A DNA stretch of 64,000 nt, taken from assembly GCF_001592205.1 (NCBI RefSeq), contig NZ_BCWM01000002.1:232988-296987 (forward strand), given 5' to 3'. Positions within the stretch are counted from its first letter, which is position 1. Each line of letters starts with the position of its first letter. Origin of the DNA: Brevundimonas vesicularis NBRC 12165 (lineage in GTDB: Bacteria > Pseudomonadota > Alphaproteobacteria > Caulobacterales > Caulobacteraceae). Below, piece after piece: positions 29,756 through 39,276 of the stretch. Under the pieces are notes generated by a model, which saw nothing but the letters and a program-made list of their open reading frames with translations, had not been told where the DNA came from and made no database searches. Position numbers and translations under genes: made by a program.

Positions 29756-30814
29756 ATGTCCGACGACCAGAAGACCCCGCCCCAGCCCTTCGCCCGCAAG
29801 CCGGTGACCTGGGGCCGTATGCCCGCGACGACCTTCCACGTCGGTCCGGTGCCGGTCGCGCCCAATCCGCTGGACCGCATTCCCAATCCGCCGCCGCGCA
29901 AGCCCACGCCGCAACAGCAGCAGGCCTCGATCCACACCCAGAGCCTGGCCTCCGGCGTCGCGCCGGCCAAGGGTCAGACGACGCCCGCCAATCCCGCCCC
30001 GCGTCCCGCGCCCCGTCCGCAGGGGTCAAGCATCCTGGGCGGATCGCTGATCCCCACGGCGCGCCCGACCCAAGCCCAGCCTCAACCCCAGGCTCCAACG
30101 CCGCCGCAGCCCAGGCCGCAGCCGGCGCCGGCCGCTCAACCTGATCTGACCGTGCGCCCCCTGCCCGCGCCCGAGACGACGCCCGCCCCTGCGCCGAAGC
30201 CGGTCGCATCCGAACCTGTCGCCGCCCCAGCGGTCGCGGCCAGACCCGCTGTTTCGCCTGCGGCTGCGCCGATCACGCCCAGCTTCGCCCGTGCCCCCGC
30301 CAAGACCTCGCGCCTGCCGCTCTATGTTGGGGTCGGGGTCGTCGCCCTGTTGATCGCCGGAGGGGGCCTGTGGTTCGCGATGCGTCCCGCCTCGACCTCG
30401 ACGGCGTCCACGCCCGCCATCGCCGCCGATGCGCCTCTGACCGCCCCGCCAGCCGATACGGTTCCTGCCGACGCCTCATCCGTCGTCGCGACCGAACAGC
30501 CCGCGCCCGCAGCGACGACTACGGCGACGCAGCCCACCACGGCGGCTTCCGCGCCCGCAACGACGACGACGCCGCGCGCGACGACGGCCGCGCCCCGCAC
30601 GCAGACCCAGCCCCAGACGCCGGCCGCAACGACGCAACCGACGACGCGTGCGCCGACGACGACCACCCCGGCGCCGTCCACGCCGGCGCCGACCGTCACG
30701 ACCGAGCCGCTGGTGATCGTTCCGACGGCGCCGACGCCCGCCCCGACCGCTGCACGTCCGTCGAGCAGCGATCCCGACGGTCCGGTGGTGACGCGGCCCC
30801 AACCGCTGGACTGA
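29756..30814 (+). CDS. Pro/Ala/Thr-rich single-pass membrane protein
   Basis: 352 residues. A ~190-residue Pro/Gln/Ala-rich cytoplasmic N-terminal part is followed by one membrane helix (LPLYVGVGVVALLIAGGGLWF, about residues 185-205) and a ~145-residue Thr/Ala/Pro-rich outer part. Low-complexity sequence suggests an extended envelope-spanning stalk. It starts 42 bases after the ABC permease and before tldD. No homologous family is recognised. Confidence 0.72.
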   Translation: MSDDQKTPPQPFARKPVTWGRMPATTFHVGPVPVAPNPLDRIPNPPPRKPTPQQQQASIHTQSLASGVAPAKGQTTPANPAPRPAPRPQGSSILGGSLIPTARPTQAQPQPQAPTPPQPRPQPAPAAQPDLTVRPLPAPETTPAPAPKPVASEPVAAPAVAARPAVSPAAAPITPSFARAPAKTSRLPLYVGVGVVALLIAGGGLWFAMRPASTSTASTPAIAADAPLTAPPADTVPADASSVVATEQPAPAATTTATQPTTAASAPATTTTPRATTAAPRTQTQPQTPAATTQPTTRAPTTTTPAPSTPAPTVTTEPLVIVPTAPTPAPTAARPSSSDPDGPVVTRPQPLD

Positions 30815-30873
30815 TCGGCGGTTTCGCGCGCCGGGCAGGTGACGAAACGGCCTTCAGCCCCTACCTACAGGCC

Positions 30874-32304
30874 ATGACCGTTCACGCCTCCCCGCCGCCC
30901 ATCCTCGACGCCGCCGGCGTTGACATCGATGAAGCCCTGTCGATCCTGAAAACGGCCCTGGCCGGCGCCGACGACGGCGAACTGTTCCTGGAGCGGTCCG
31001 AGAGCGAGAGCCTGGTGTTCGACGACGGCCGGTTGAAGTCCGCCGCCTATGACGCTACCGAGGGCTTCGGCCTGCGGGTCGTGGCGGGCGAGACGGCCGG
31101 TTACGCCCACGCCAACGAGATCTCGGCCGCCGCCCTGCGTCGCGCCGCCGACAGCGCGGCCCTGGCCAAACAGGGGCACGAGGCCCGTGTCGCCGAAGGG
31201 CCCCGCGCCACCAATCAGAAACTGTATGGCGAGGTCGATCCCCTCGCCTCGCCCGCCTTCTCCGACAAGATCGCCCTGCTGGCCGAGATCGACGCCTGGG
31301 CGCGCGCCCGTGATCCGCGCGTGGTTCAGGTGTCCGCCTCCTTGATCGGCGAACGCCGCGCCATCGAGATCCTGCGCGCCGACGAGCGGGCGGTGCGCGA
31401 TGTTCGCCCCCTCGTCCGTCTGAACGTCTCGGTCACCGTCGAGCAGAACGGCAAGCGCGAGAGCGCCTCATCCGGCGCCGGCGGTCGGGCCGGCTTCGAG
31501 GCCTGGGTCGCGCCCGAACGCTGGCAGGCCCAGGTGGACGAGGCCTTGCGTCAGGCCCTGGTCAATCTGGACGCCGTCGATTGCCCGGCGGGCGAGATGG
31601 ACGTGGTCCTGGGCGCCGGGTGGCCCGGCGTGCTGCTGCACGAGGCCATCGGCCACGGCTTCGAGGGCGACTTCCACCGCAAGGGCTCGTCGGTCTTCAA
31701 CGGAATGATGGGCCAGCGCGTCGCCGCCCCCGGCGTCACCGTGGTCGATGACGGCTCGATCGCCGGACGGCGCGGATCGCTGTCGGTCGATGACGAGGGC
31801 ACGCCTACCTCCCGCACGGTCCTGATCGAGGACGGGATCATGGTCGGGTTGATGCACGACCGGCTGTCGGCGCGGCAGCTGGGCGTCGCCGCAACCGGCA
31901 ATGGCCGGCGCCAGTCCTTCGCCCATATGCCGATGCCGCGCATGACCAATACCTTCATGGAGGGCGGCAAGGATTCGAAGGCCGACATGATCGCCAATAC
32001 GAAGCGCGGCCTCTACGCCGCCAACTTCTCGGGCGGTCAGGTGGACATCACCAACGGCAAGTTCGTGTTCCAGTGCAATGAGGCCTATCTGATCGAGGAC
32101 GGGGTGATCACCGCACCGGTGCGCGGCGCGACCCTGATCGGCGACGGGGCCACGGCCCTGACCAAGATCCAGATGGTCGGCGACGACTTCGCCTTCGATC
32201 CGGGCGTCGGCGTCTGCGGCAAGGCCGGACAGGGCGTGCCCGTCGGCATCGGCCAGCCCAGCCTCAAGATCGGCGGCCTGACGGTCGGCGGCACCGCCGT
32301 CTGA
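30874..32304 (+). CDS. tldD: Metalloprotease TldD
   Basis: 476 residues from ATG 30874. The zinc-binding HExxxH motif (HEAIGH, His256) followed by FEGDFHRKGSS is diagnostic. TldD works with TldE/PmbA as a heterodimer that trims unfolded peptides and matures some RiPPs and antitoxins; tldE is not in the window. Longer in-frame starts overlap the Pro-rich gene and are not used. Confidence 0.95.
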   Translation: MTVHASPPPILDAAGVDIDEALSILKTALAGADDGELFLERSESESLVFDDGRLKSAAYDATEGFGLRVVAGETAGYAHANEISAAALRRAADSAALAKQGHEARVAEGPRATNQKLYGEVDPLASPAFSDKIALLAEIDAWARARDPRVVQVSASLIGERRAIEILRADERAVRDVRPLVRLNVSVTVEQNGKRESASSGAGGRAGFEAWVAPERWQAQVDEALRQALVNLDAVDCPAGEMDVVLGAGWPGVLLHEAIGHGFEGDFHRKGSSVFNGMMGQRVAAPGVTVVDDGSIAGRRGSLSVDDEGTPTSRTVLIEDGIMVGLMHDRLSARQLGVAATGNGRRQSFAHMPMPRMTNTFMEGGKDSKADMIANTKRGLYAANFSGGQVDITNGKFVFQCNEAYLIEDGVITAPVRGATLIGDGATALTKIQMVGDDFAFDPGVGVCGKAGQGVPVGIGQPSLKIGGLTVGGTAV

Positions 32305-32363
32305 GCGAGCGGAACCGTATCGCTGCAAAGGGTGTTTCCCCGCCACACTGGAGAGGAAACACC

Positions 32364-32651
32364 ATGCCTACCGAACGCGAAGTCCAACATCCCGACGGCC
32401 GGGTTGAACGCATCACTGAAACCAGCGCGGCGCCCACCACCGTCGTCGAGCGTCGCGGCAGCGGCATGGGCGCCATCGTCGCCCTGATCGTCGGCCTGCT
32501 GGCCGTTCTGGTGATCGGCTACTTCCTGATGAACATGAACCGCAGCGATGCTGTGAAGGACAACGCCATCGCCGGCGCCGCCGAGAGCGTTGGCAACGCC
32601 GCCGACAACATCGGCGAAGCCGCCCGCGACGCCGTTCCGGAACGCAAGTAA
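32364..32651 (+). CDS. Small single-pass membrane protein
   Basis: 95 residues. A charged N-terminus, one membrane helix (GAIVALIVGLLAVLVIGYFL, about 36-55) and a helical, Ala/Asp-rich tail (NAADNIGEAARDAV). Good ribosome site (GAGAGGAAA). The end lies 3 bases from the convergent TraB-like gene. Unknown function; the tail resembles that of the lipoprotein at 8391. Confidence 0.75.
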   Translation: MPTEREVQHPDGRVERITETSAAPTTVVERRGSGMGAIVALIVGLLAVLVIGYFLMNMNRSDAVKDNAIAGAAESVGNAADNIGEAARDAVPERK

Positions 32652-32654
32652 GCT

Positions 32655-33608
32655 CTAGCGCGCCGATTGAGCGGGGGCGGAGGGGCGCCATTCGGGACCG
32701 ATCGGTTCCAGCCCCTCGGCCTCCAGCCGATCCAGTACGCCGTTCGGTTCGGCCAATAGCCGCAAGGGCGCGATGGCGACCGTTACCCCGGTCTCGGCCA
32801 GCGCCTTGTCCACCGCCGTATTCCATATCCGACGCAGATCGTCCGCCTGGGCCATCACCGACCAGTAGGAACAGGCGGTCGCCGCCTTTTCCAGGGGCGA
32901 GTCCAGCACCGCCGGAATCCGGCGCAGACGCCAGTTCTCCGCACGCTGCGCGCCCGCCTCGACCCCAGCCTCCGCCGCCGTCGCCGCAGCGTCGATGCAG
33001 TCGAGATAGCGTTCGGGCGGCGTCGTCAGAACCTTTTCGATTAATTCATCCCCCCTGAAGATGCCGACGGGTTCAGCCGGCGTGCGGTTGGCGCGCGTCG
33101 CCTGACGGACCAGGCCGGACACCGGACGCCCTCCGCTGCTGTAGCCGCCCCGTTCCATCAGATCGCCCGACAGGATCAGCATGCTGTCGCGGGTCGGGCC
33201 TTCGCCTGTCAGGCTTTCGACCCGGGCCTCAAGGTCCGTGGACAGATAGTCGGCGCTGGTGCGCCCGTTCGGCAACCGGGTCAGCGTCCGAAACCGCCAG
33301 ATCAGCCGGCCCACATCGGCCAGCGAGGCCCGCCCCTCGACGGGAAACAGAACGCGGTCGGCACGATCAACCGCCGAAATGAGCGCGTCGGTGCGCCACT
33401 CCATCTTTCTGGGCAGGCCGTCGATCGATCCGACCAGGATCAGGACGCTGTCGCCGCGCCGCACCTCCCACATCGGCGCCTCAATCCGGCGAGCGGTGAC
33501 GACGATATCCTCGACGGCGTCCGAAGGCGCATCCTGCGCGACGGCAGGCGCGGTCGTCAGCGTCATCGCGGCAAGTAAAAGCAATAGAGAAGATGAGCGT
33601 CTGATCAT
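32655..33608 (-). CDS. TraB/GumN-family exported protein
   Basis: 317 residues from ATG 33608. The signal peptide (SSSLLLLLAAMTLTTAPAVAQ) is followed by a domain beginning MWEVRRGDSVLILVGSIDGLP, the N-terminal strand pattern of the TraB/GumN (Tiki-like) fold. The usual GxxH near the first strand appears as GSID, so the putative metal His is absent; activity is doubtful. Divergent from a TonB-dependent receptor across an AT-rich repeat region. Confidence 0.75.
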   Translation of the reverse strand: MIRRSSSLLLLLAAMTLTTAPAVAQDAPSDAVEDIVVTARRIEAPMWEVRRGDSVLILVGSIDGLPRKMEWRTDALISAVDRADRVLFPVEGRASLADVGRLIWRFRTLTRLPNGRTSADYLSTDLEARVESLTGEGPTRDSMLILSGDLMERGGYSSGGRPVSGLVRQATRANRTPAEPVGIFRGDELIEKVLTTPPERYLDCIDAAATAAEAGVEAGAQRAENWRLRRIPAVLDSPLEKAATACSYWSVMAQADDLRRIWNTAVDKALAETGVTVAIAPLRLLAEPNGVLDRLEAEGLEPIGPEWRPSAPAQSAR

Positions 33609-33663
33609 TACATCGCTGTAAACTTCATTACTGTCGCTGGTGTAATGAAATCGCTGTAATGAT
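33604..33663. promoter_or_regulatory. Cluster of TCATTAC/GTAATGA half-sites between divergent genes
   Basis: In an unusually AT-rich stretch, ATCATTACA (33604-33612) is mirrored by TGTAATGAT (33655-33663), and TTCATTAC (33624-33631) by GTAATGAA (33642-33649). The word TCGCTG followed by (GT)GTAA occurs three times in direct orientation (33613, 33634, 33651). This looks like a multi-site operator controlling the TraB-like gene and the receptor gene; the regulator is unknown. Confidence 0.55.
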
Positions 33664-33753
33664 GTCGTCGATTTAATCCACCTTGCGGCCTTGTAACTGG
33701 AGATGAACGCGCCGGATCGGCACACCTCTCGCCAACACCCGAGGGGAAGATCA

Positions 33754-35838
33754 ATGACAAAGACCCTGCTGCTGGCCAGCACCGCCCTGCTTTTCACCGC
33801 CGGCGCCGCATTCGCCGCCGACGCCTCCAACGCAGACAAGCCCCAAGTCGCCGAGGCCCCGGTGCCGACCGGCCCGACCAACCAGGCGCCCCTGGCCGAC
33901 GCCAGCCAGCGCGGCGTGCTGGTCTTCACGCCGGACTTCTTCGCCGCCCAGCGCCCCAATACGGCGCTCGACATGGTCAACCGCGTCCCCGGCTTCTCCA
34001 TCGACAACGGATCGGGCGCGCGCGGTTTCGAAGGGGCGGTCGGCAATGTGCTGATCAACAACAACCGCCCCGCCTCAAAGAACGACTCGGGTTCGAACGT
34101 CCTGGGCCGGACCCTGGCCAATCAGGTCGAGCGCATCGAACTGATCCGAGGCGGCGCGCCGGGTATCGACATGCAGGGCTATTCCGTCGTCGTGAACGTC
34201 ATCCTGAAGACGACCGACAGCCGCCAGTCGATCCTGACCTGGAACGCCATGCTGTTCGAAGGCGGCCATGACATCTATGGCGGCTCCTATCAGTTCACGC
34301 AGAACAAGGGCGATCGCAGCTGGGGCGTGACCCTGTCGGACGGCATGGGATCCAGCGATTCCAACGGCGTCGGCCGGTCGATCCGTCGCAACGCCGCCGG
34401 CGACGTCATCCGCGACGAGCGTTTTGAAAACGACGGATGGGGCGGCGGTCAGAGCATTCGCGGCAACTACACCGGCCCGGTGTTCGGCGGAAAGCTGGAA
34501 GGCACCGCCCGCTATGGTCTGAACGACTATCAGAATTGGACCGAGCTTTCGTCGCCCACATCCCTGCGCCGCAGCGACTATGCCGAAGACGGCGATTCCG
34601 GCGAACTGGGCCTGACCTGGACCCGCACCCTGAACCCGCGCTGGACCCTGGAGACGCGTCTGATCCACGAGTTCTCAAGCTTCGACAGCGTCTCGGGCAG
34701 CAACGAGACGCTCAACGGGACGGCGGCGCCGGAGCAGCAGTTCAAATCCGACGGCGACTCGTCGGAATCCATCCTGCGAGCCCTGGTGCGTCACGAACGC
34801 TCGCCCGCCCTGACGATCGAGGCCGGCGCCGAGATCGCCTACAATATGCTGGACGTGAACCAGACCTTCACCATCGGCGGCGTCGGAGTTCCCCTGCCCA
34901 GCGCCTCGGTCAAGGTCGAGGAGACGCGCGGCGAGGCCTTCAGCAAGGCGACCTGGCGGATCAATCCGAAGCTGACGCTGGAGGGCGGCGTGCGCCTCGA
35001 GGCCTCCACCATCACCCAATCGGGCGATGCGGATCAGGAAAAGAGCTTCTTCTTCGCCAAGCCGCGGCTGCTGGCGACCTGGACGCCGATGGCCGACAAC
35101 CAGCTGCGTTTCCGCTTCGAGCGCGAACTGGGTCAGCTGGACTTCGGCGACTTCGCTGCCTCAGCTGAACTGAGCGATGGCACGGTGTTCGGCGGCAACG
35201 TCGATCTGGAGCCGGAACAGCGCTGGATTTCCGAGCTGTCCTATGAGCGCCGCTTCTGGGGCGAGGGCGTGGTCTCGATCGGCTATCGCCACGACCGCAT
35301 CATCGACGTGATCGACCGCCTTCCCCTGCCCGGTGGCCTGTCGGCGACTGGCAACATCGGCAACGGAACGCTGGATCAGCTGTCGCTGAACGTGGTCGTG
35401 CCGCTGGACAAGGTCGGGATTTCGGGCGCCCGCTTCACCTTCAGGAACGACTGGAACAAGAGCAGCGTCACCGACCCGACCACAGGTGAGGACCGTCGCA
35501 TCTCGGGCGTACGCCCCAGCCAGGCCAATGTCGGCTTCCAGCAGGACATCACCTCGTGGAAGACCCAGTGGGGGATCAACTGGCTGCCGCGTCTGGGCCA
35601 GGCGACCTACGATCCGGACCAGACCTTCGCCTGGCGCGGCGCGGACTATCTGGAGGCCTTCGTCGAATACAAGCCCAGCCCGACCCTGTCGCTGCGCGCC
35701 CAGCTGAACCTGTGGGACGACTTCACCCAGCAGCGCACGGTCTACGCCACACGCAATCCGCGCACCGTAGCCTTCGTCGAGGAGCGCTCCATCGACCCGC
35801 GCACCTTCGTCTCGTTGCGGGTCCGCAAGACCTTCTGA
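33754..35838 (+). CDS. TonB-dependent outer-membrane receptor
   Basis: 694 residues. The signal peptide ends at AGAAFAAD. The plug domain (residues ~50-150: ALDMVNRVPGF, VERIELIRGGAPG) is followed by a 22-strand-type barrel, and the protein ends in Phe (RVRKTF), the outer-membrane assembly signal. ATG 33754 has GAGGGGAAG upstream. The barrel resembles the TonB receptor/outer-membrane beta-barrel family with unknown ligand. A bidirectional terminator follows. Confidence 0.9.
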   Translation: MTKTLLLASTALLFTAGAAFAADASNADKPQVAEAPVPTGPTNQAPLADASQRGVLVFTPDFFAAQRPNTALDMVNRVPGFSIDNGSGARGFEGAVGNVLINNNRPASKNDSGSNVLGRTLANQVERIELIRGGAPGIDMQGYSVVVNVILKTTDSRQSILTWNAMLFEGGHDIYGGSYQFTQNKGDRSWGVTLSDGMGSSDSNGVGRSIRRNAAGDVIRDERFENDGWGGGQSIRGNYTGPVFGGKLEGTARYGLNDYQNWTELSSPTSLRRSDYAEDGDSGELGLTWTRTLNPRWTLETRLIHEFSSFDSVSGSNETLNGTAAPEQQFKSDGDSSESILRALVRHERSPALTIEAGAEIAYNMLDVNQTFTIGGVGVPLPSASVKVEETRGEAFSKATWRINPKLTLEGGVRLEASTITQSGDADQEKSFFFAKPRLLATWTPMADNQLRFRFERELGQLDFGDFAASAELSDGTVFGGNVDLEPEQRWISELSYERRFWGEGVVSIGYRHDRIIDVIDRLPLPGGLSATGNIGNGTLDQLSLNVVVPLDKVGISGARFTFRNDWNKSSVTDPTTGEDRRISGVRPSQANVGFQQDITSWKTQWGINWLPRLGQATYDPDQTFAWRGADYLEAFVEYKPSPTLSLRAQLNLWDDFTQQRTVYATRNPRTVAFVEERSIDPRTFVSLRVRKTF

Positions 35839-35856
35839 GGTCGCGCTTCACGCAGC

Positions 35857-35892
35857 AAAAAGCCCCGGCGGATCGCTCCGCCGGGGCTTTTC
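35857..35892. terminator. Bidirectional rho-independent terminator
   Basis: 12-bp perfect stem (AGCCCCGGCGGA / TCCGCCGGGGCT) with TCGC loop, flanked by A-run on the left and T-run on the right, between the convergent receptor and POT genes. It can serve both strands. Confidence 0.93.
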
Positions 35893-35908
35893 CATGATCA
35901 GGCGTCGA

Positions 35909-37843
35909 TCAGTGGCTGGGCGTCGAGGCCGCAGGACGGGCGACGTTGCCGTCTTCCTGACCGCGATCGTTCAGCGCAGGGCCAGGGTGGTTGTCCCCGT
36001 CATTGGCGCCGTGCGACCAGCCCTTGATGAAGTGGCTGATGACAATGAAGGCCACGCCGATGCCCATGCCCCACAGGCCCAGCAGCTTGAACACTTCAAG
36101 CGAGGTCTGCAGCGCAAGGCCCGGGTTCAGCACCTGGCCGCCGACCGTCTCCGTACCCGCCAGGCCGGCGATCCAGCCGCCGACATATTGGGCGATGGAG
36201 CTGGCCAGGAACCAGACGGCCATCATGAAGCTGACCACCTTGGCGACGGACAGTTTGGTGATTTCCGACAGGCCCACTGGCGACAGGAACAGCTCGCCGG
36301 TCGTGTGGAACAGATAGAGCAGACCCAGCAGGAGCAGCGGCATCTGGAAGGCCGAGTTGGCCATGCCGGCGCCCCACACCACGATCATGAAGCCCAGTCC
36401 GACCTGAAGCAGACCGAGGCCGAACTTCAGCGTGGGGTTGGGGTCCAGGTTGCGCTTGCCCAGGAAGGACCAGAGCGCGGCCATGATCGGTGCGAAGATC
36501 AGGATGAAGCCCGCATTGAACGACTGGGTCTGGGCCGCCGTGATGGTGGCGTCGATCCAGGGACCCGACGTGCTGAGACCAGCGGCGGCGATCTGGGCCG
36601 GGGTGCCGACGGTGACGCCCAGCAGCTGGAACGCCTGCGGGGTGATGCTGAGATCGACGTTGCGGTCGGCGAACAGGTTCAGCGAGGTGCCGGCCTGTTC
36701 GAACAGGGTGAAGAAGACGACCGAGCCGAAGATCAGCACCAGGGCCAGCATCATCCGCTCACGCTGCGCCTTGTTCTCGCAAACCTTGACGATGACGTAG
36801 AGGATGAACAGCAGCGACGCGACGGTGGCGGCGCCCAGGACCCAACCCACCAGGGCGTTGCGCTGAACCATGAACCAGACGACGCCGACGCCCAGGATGC
36901 TGAGCAGATAGATCGACCATTCGCGGTTGATCGGACCCAGCATGGGTTTGCTCAGATTGGCTTCGGCCGGAGGCTCGCCCTTGCCTTGCAGCAGGGGTTT
37001 GCCCAGCACGAAGACCACCCAGCCCAGCGCCATGCCGACGCCGGCCAGGCCAAAGCCTGCCCACCAGCCGACGGTCTGACCCAAAAGGCCGCACAGCACC
37101 GCCGCCCAGAAGGCGCCGAGGTTGATGCCGTAGTAGTAGAGGGTGAAGCCGGAATCACGCCGCGGGTCACCTTGCGGATAGAGCTGTCCGACGATGGTCG
37201 AGATGTTGGGCTTCAGGAAGCCGACGCCCATGATGATGAAGGACACCGCCAGATAGAAGACGTTCACGCCCGCCATATCGCGGGTCGCGTCGATCTTGTA
37301 TTCGCCGGTCGGCAGAACGGCCGGCAGCGGCGAGGCGGCGGGCAGGTTCTCGATCGCCAGGCCGTTCTCGGCGGCCTCGAAGGCGTATTTCTGGCCGTTG
37401 ACGACGATCGACACTTCACGCGCCGCGCCGCGGCCTTCGGCGTCGATCTGATAGGTCTGACCGGCATAAGTCAGGGTTTCGGTCGCGGGACGGCCCTCGA
37501 AAGCCATCATGCCGTGACCGGCGACCAGGAGCAGGGCGCCGAAGGCGACGGCCTTGCGCGTGCCGATGAAGCGGTCGGCCATGATGCCGCCCAGCAGGGG
37601 CAGCAGATAGACCAGCGAGGTGTAGGAGCCGTAGGTCGACCCCGCCATGGCGTCGTCGAACAGGAAATGTTGCGTCAGGAAGAAGATCAGGATGCCGCGC
37701 ATGCCGTAGTAGGAGAAACGCTCCCACATCTCTGCGAAGAACAGGATGATCAGTCCGCGCGGGTGGTTTTTGAGGATCTGCATCAGCACCGGCACGCCCG
37801 TGGCGAAGGTGATGATCAGTCCAAGGGCGACGACGATGTTCAT
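35909..37843 (-). CDS. POT/PTR-family proton-coupled peptide transporter
   Basis: 644 residues, with about 14 membrane helices. The proton-coupling motif EMWERFSYYGMRG near residue 40 and GGIMADRFIGTRKA are diagnostic of the POT family of di/tripeptide symporters. A soluble insertion (about residues 115-200, ATETLTYAGQTYQ region) interrupts the membrane part between helices, which is common in long proteobacterial POT members. It lies convergent with the TonB receptor. Confidence 0.93.
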   Translation of the reverse strand: MNIVVALGLIITFATGVPVLMQILKNHPRGLIILFFAEMWERFSYYGMRGILIFFLTQHFLFDDAMAGSTYGSYTSLVYLLPLLGGIMADRFIGTRKAVAFGALLLVAGHGMMAFEGRPATETLTYAGQTYQIDAEGRGAAREVSIVVNGQKYAFEAAENGLAIENLPAASPLPAVLPTGEYKIDATRDMAGVNVFYLAVSFIIMGVGFLKPNISTIVGQLYPQGDPRRDSGFTLYYYGINLGAFWAAVLCGLLGQTVGWWAGFGLAGVGMALGWVVFVLGKPLLQGKGEPPAEANLSKPMLGPINREWSIYLLSILGVGVVWFMVQRNALVGWVLGAATVASLLFILYVIVKVCENKAQRERMMLALVLIFGSVVFFTLFEQAGTSLNLFADRNVDLSITPQAFQLLGVTVGTPAQIAAAGLSTSGPWIDATITAAQTQSFNAGFILIFAPIMAALWSFLGKRNLDPNPTLKFGLGLLQVGLGFMIVVWGAGMANSAFQMPLLLLGLLYLFHTTGELFLSPVGLSEITKLSVAKVVSFMMAVWFLASSIAQYVGGWIAGLAGTETVGGQVLNPGLALQTSLEVFKLLGLWGMGIGVAFIVISHFIKGWSHGANDGDNHPGPALNDRGQEDGNVARPAASTPSH

Positions 37844-38124
37844 GCGCGCGTCCCCCTAATCGTCTTCACGCGTCGTGTAAGTCGCGCCTTCCCCAAATCC
37901 GTCCTCAACGGCTCACTCCCAACTGCCGCGCCGCTTATCGGGCGCGCGAAAGGCGCATACCCAGCACAGAGGGCGAATCCGAACAAGTGTTAAGGCTGTC
38001 GCGGGGGCGGCCAGGTGACGCGGAAGGAAAACGAAACACAACCCTAGGTGATGCTTGATGGCGCAAATCCTGCTAGGTCGTTTGTTAGAAACGCACACGG
38101 TTTCATAATGGGAAGGAGCGCCAG

Positions 38125-39276
38125 ATGTCCGTCCGACCGATCGCCGCTCCAGACCATGAGGCGCTGAACACGCTGCATCGTCAGGTCGGCTGGCCCGAGC
38201 GGTCTCCGGCCGGATGGCGCTGGCTCGAGGCCAATCCTGCGCGAATAGCGATGGGCGCGCCCGCTGGTTGGGTCGTGGCCGACGAGGGTGACAACGCCGT
38301 CGCCATGCTGGGCAACTTCATCCAGCGTTTTCGTCACGGCGCGCAGGACCACTTCGGCGCCACCGGCTTTTCGATCATCGTGCCGCCCAGCCAGAAGGGC
38401 GCCAGCCGGCCTCTGATCCGCACCTTCTTGAACCAGCAAGGGCTGTTCGCCCGCTACACCTTCAACGCCAATGCGCGCTCGGCGCCGCTGTACGGCCTGT
38501 TCGACATGAAGCCCTGGCCGCCGCAGACTCATGGTCTGAAGCTGTCGTGGATCACCGATCGTCTGGCCTGCGCCCAGGGTCGTGTTTTGCGCCTGCTGCT
38601 GGGCCGCACCTCCGCCGAGACCGCCGCGCATCTGGGCGAACGGCTGATGAACGGGCGCGTGTTTCGCCAGACACCGCTGGCGCTGCCGGCGGGGGTGACG
38701 ATGCTCCGCGACTTGTCGGACGCCTCGCCCTATGCGGACTTCTGGCGCCGGCTGTCGCAAGAAGATCGTCTGCTGGCGGATCGCAGTCCGGACACCCTGC
38801 GCTGGCGGTTGGCGGACCCCGACCTGACCCTGCCGCCGGTCATGCTGGCCTGCGTCAGGGATAGCCGCATCGTCGGGATGGCCATGGCGCAGATGACCAA
38901 GACCAGCCTGATCGAGCCGCCCTATCTGGATATTCTCGATCTGATCGCGCTGGAGACGGCGCACGAGGCGATCCCGCTTCTGACCCAGGCCTTGATCGCC
39001 ACCGCCCGCGCGCTGGGAGCCGCCAAGGTGCGGCTTCAGGTGGTGACGCCGCGCCTGCTGGCGCAGTTGGGCGATCTGGCGAAGACGGCGCGGCGCGAAG
39101 GCGGCTGGGGACACTGCCACGCCATCATCGACGATCCTGCGCTGGCGGCAGCCTGGGCGCCGACGCCGTTCGACGGCGACTACGGCATCTGCGCGCGCAC
39201 GCCACCGATGCCCAAGGCATGGGCTGCCGCCGCGATCACGCGCTCGACCTTGGGCGGGCGCGTGTCCAAGGCCTGA
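38125..39276 (+). CDS. GNAT-fold acyltransferase-like protein
   Basis: 383 residues, with GGAAGGAG 6 bases before ATG. The N-terminal part (PIAAPDHEALNTLHRQVGWP) and C-terminal part (RDSRIVGMAMAQM) look like two GNAT-type halves, as in acyltransferases that modify surface polysaccharides. No signal peptide. The substrate is not predictable. It is preceded by 281 bases without a gene in which no distinct element was seen. Confidence 0.6.
   Translation: MSVRPIAAPDHEALNTLHRQVGWPERSPAGWRWLEANPARIAMGAPAGWVVADEGDNAVAMLGNFIQRFRHGAQDHFGATGFSIIVPPSQKGASRPLIRTFLNQQGLFARYTFNANARSAPLYGLFDMKPWPPQTHGLKLSWITDRLACAQGRVLRLLLGRTSAETAAHLGERLMNGRVFRQTPLALPAGVTMLRDLSDASPYADFWRRLSQEDRLLADRSPDTLRWRLADPDLTLPPVMLACVRDSRIVGMAMAQMTKTSLIEPPYLDILDLIALETAHEAIPLLTQALIATARALGAAKVRLQVVTPRLLAQLGDLAKTARREGGWGHCHAIIDDPALAAAWAPTPFDGDYGICARTPPMPKAWAAAAITRSTLGGRVSKA

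Noticed and set aside
30370..30873. Extended start of tldD
   Set aside because: It would overlap the Pro-rich gene in another frame; the TldD family N-terminus begins at 30874.
35894..37993. Long plus-strand frame opposite the POT transporter
   Set aside because: Low-complexity antisense frame; the POT protein with ERFSYYG motif is the real gene.
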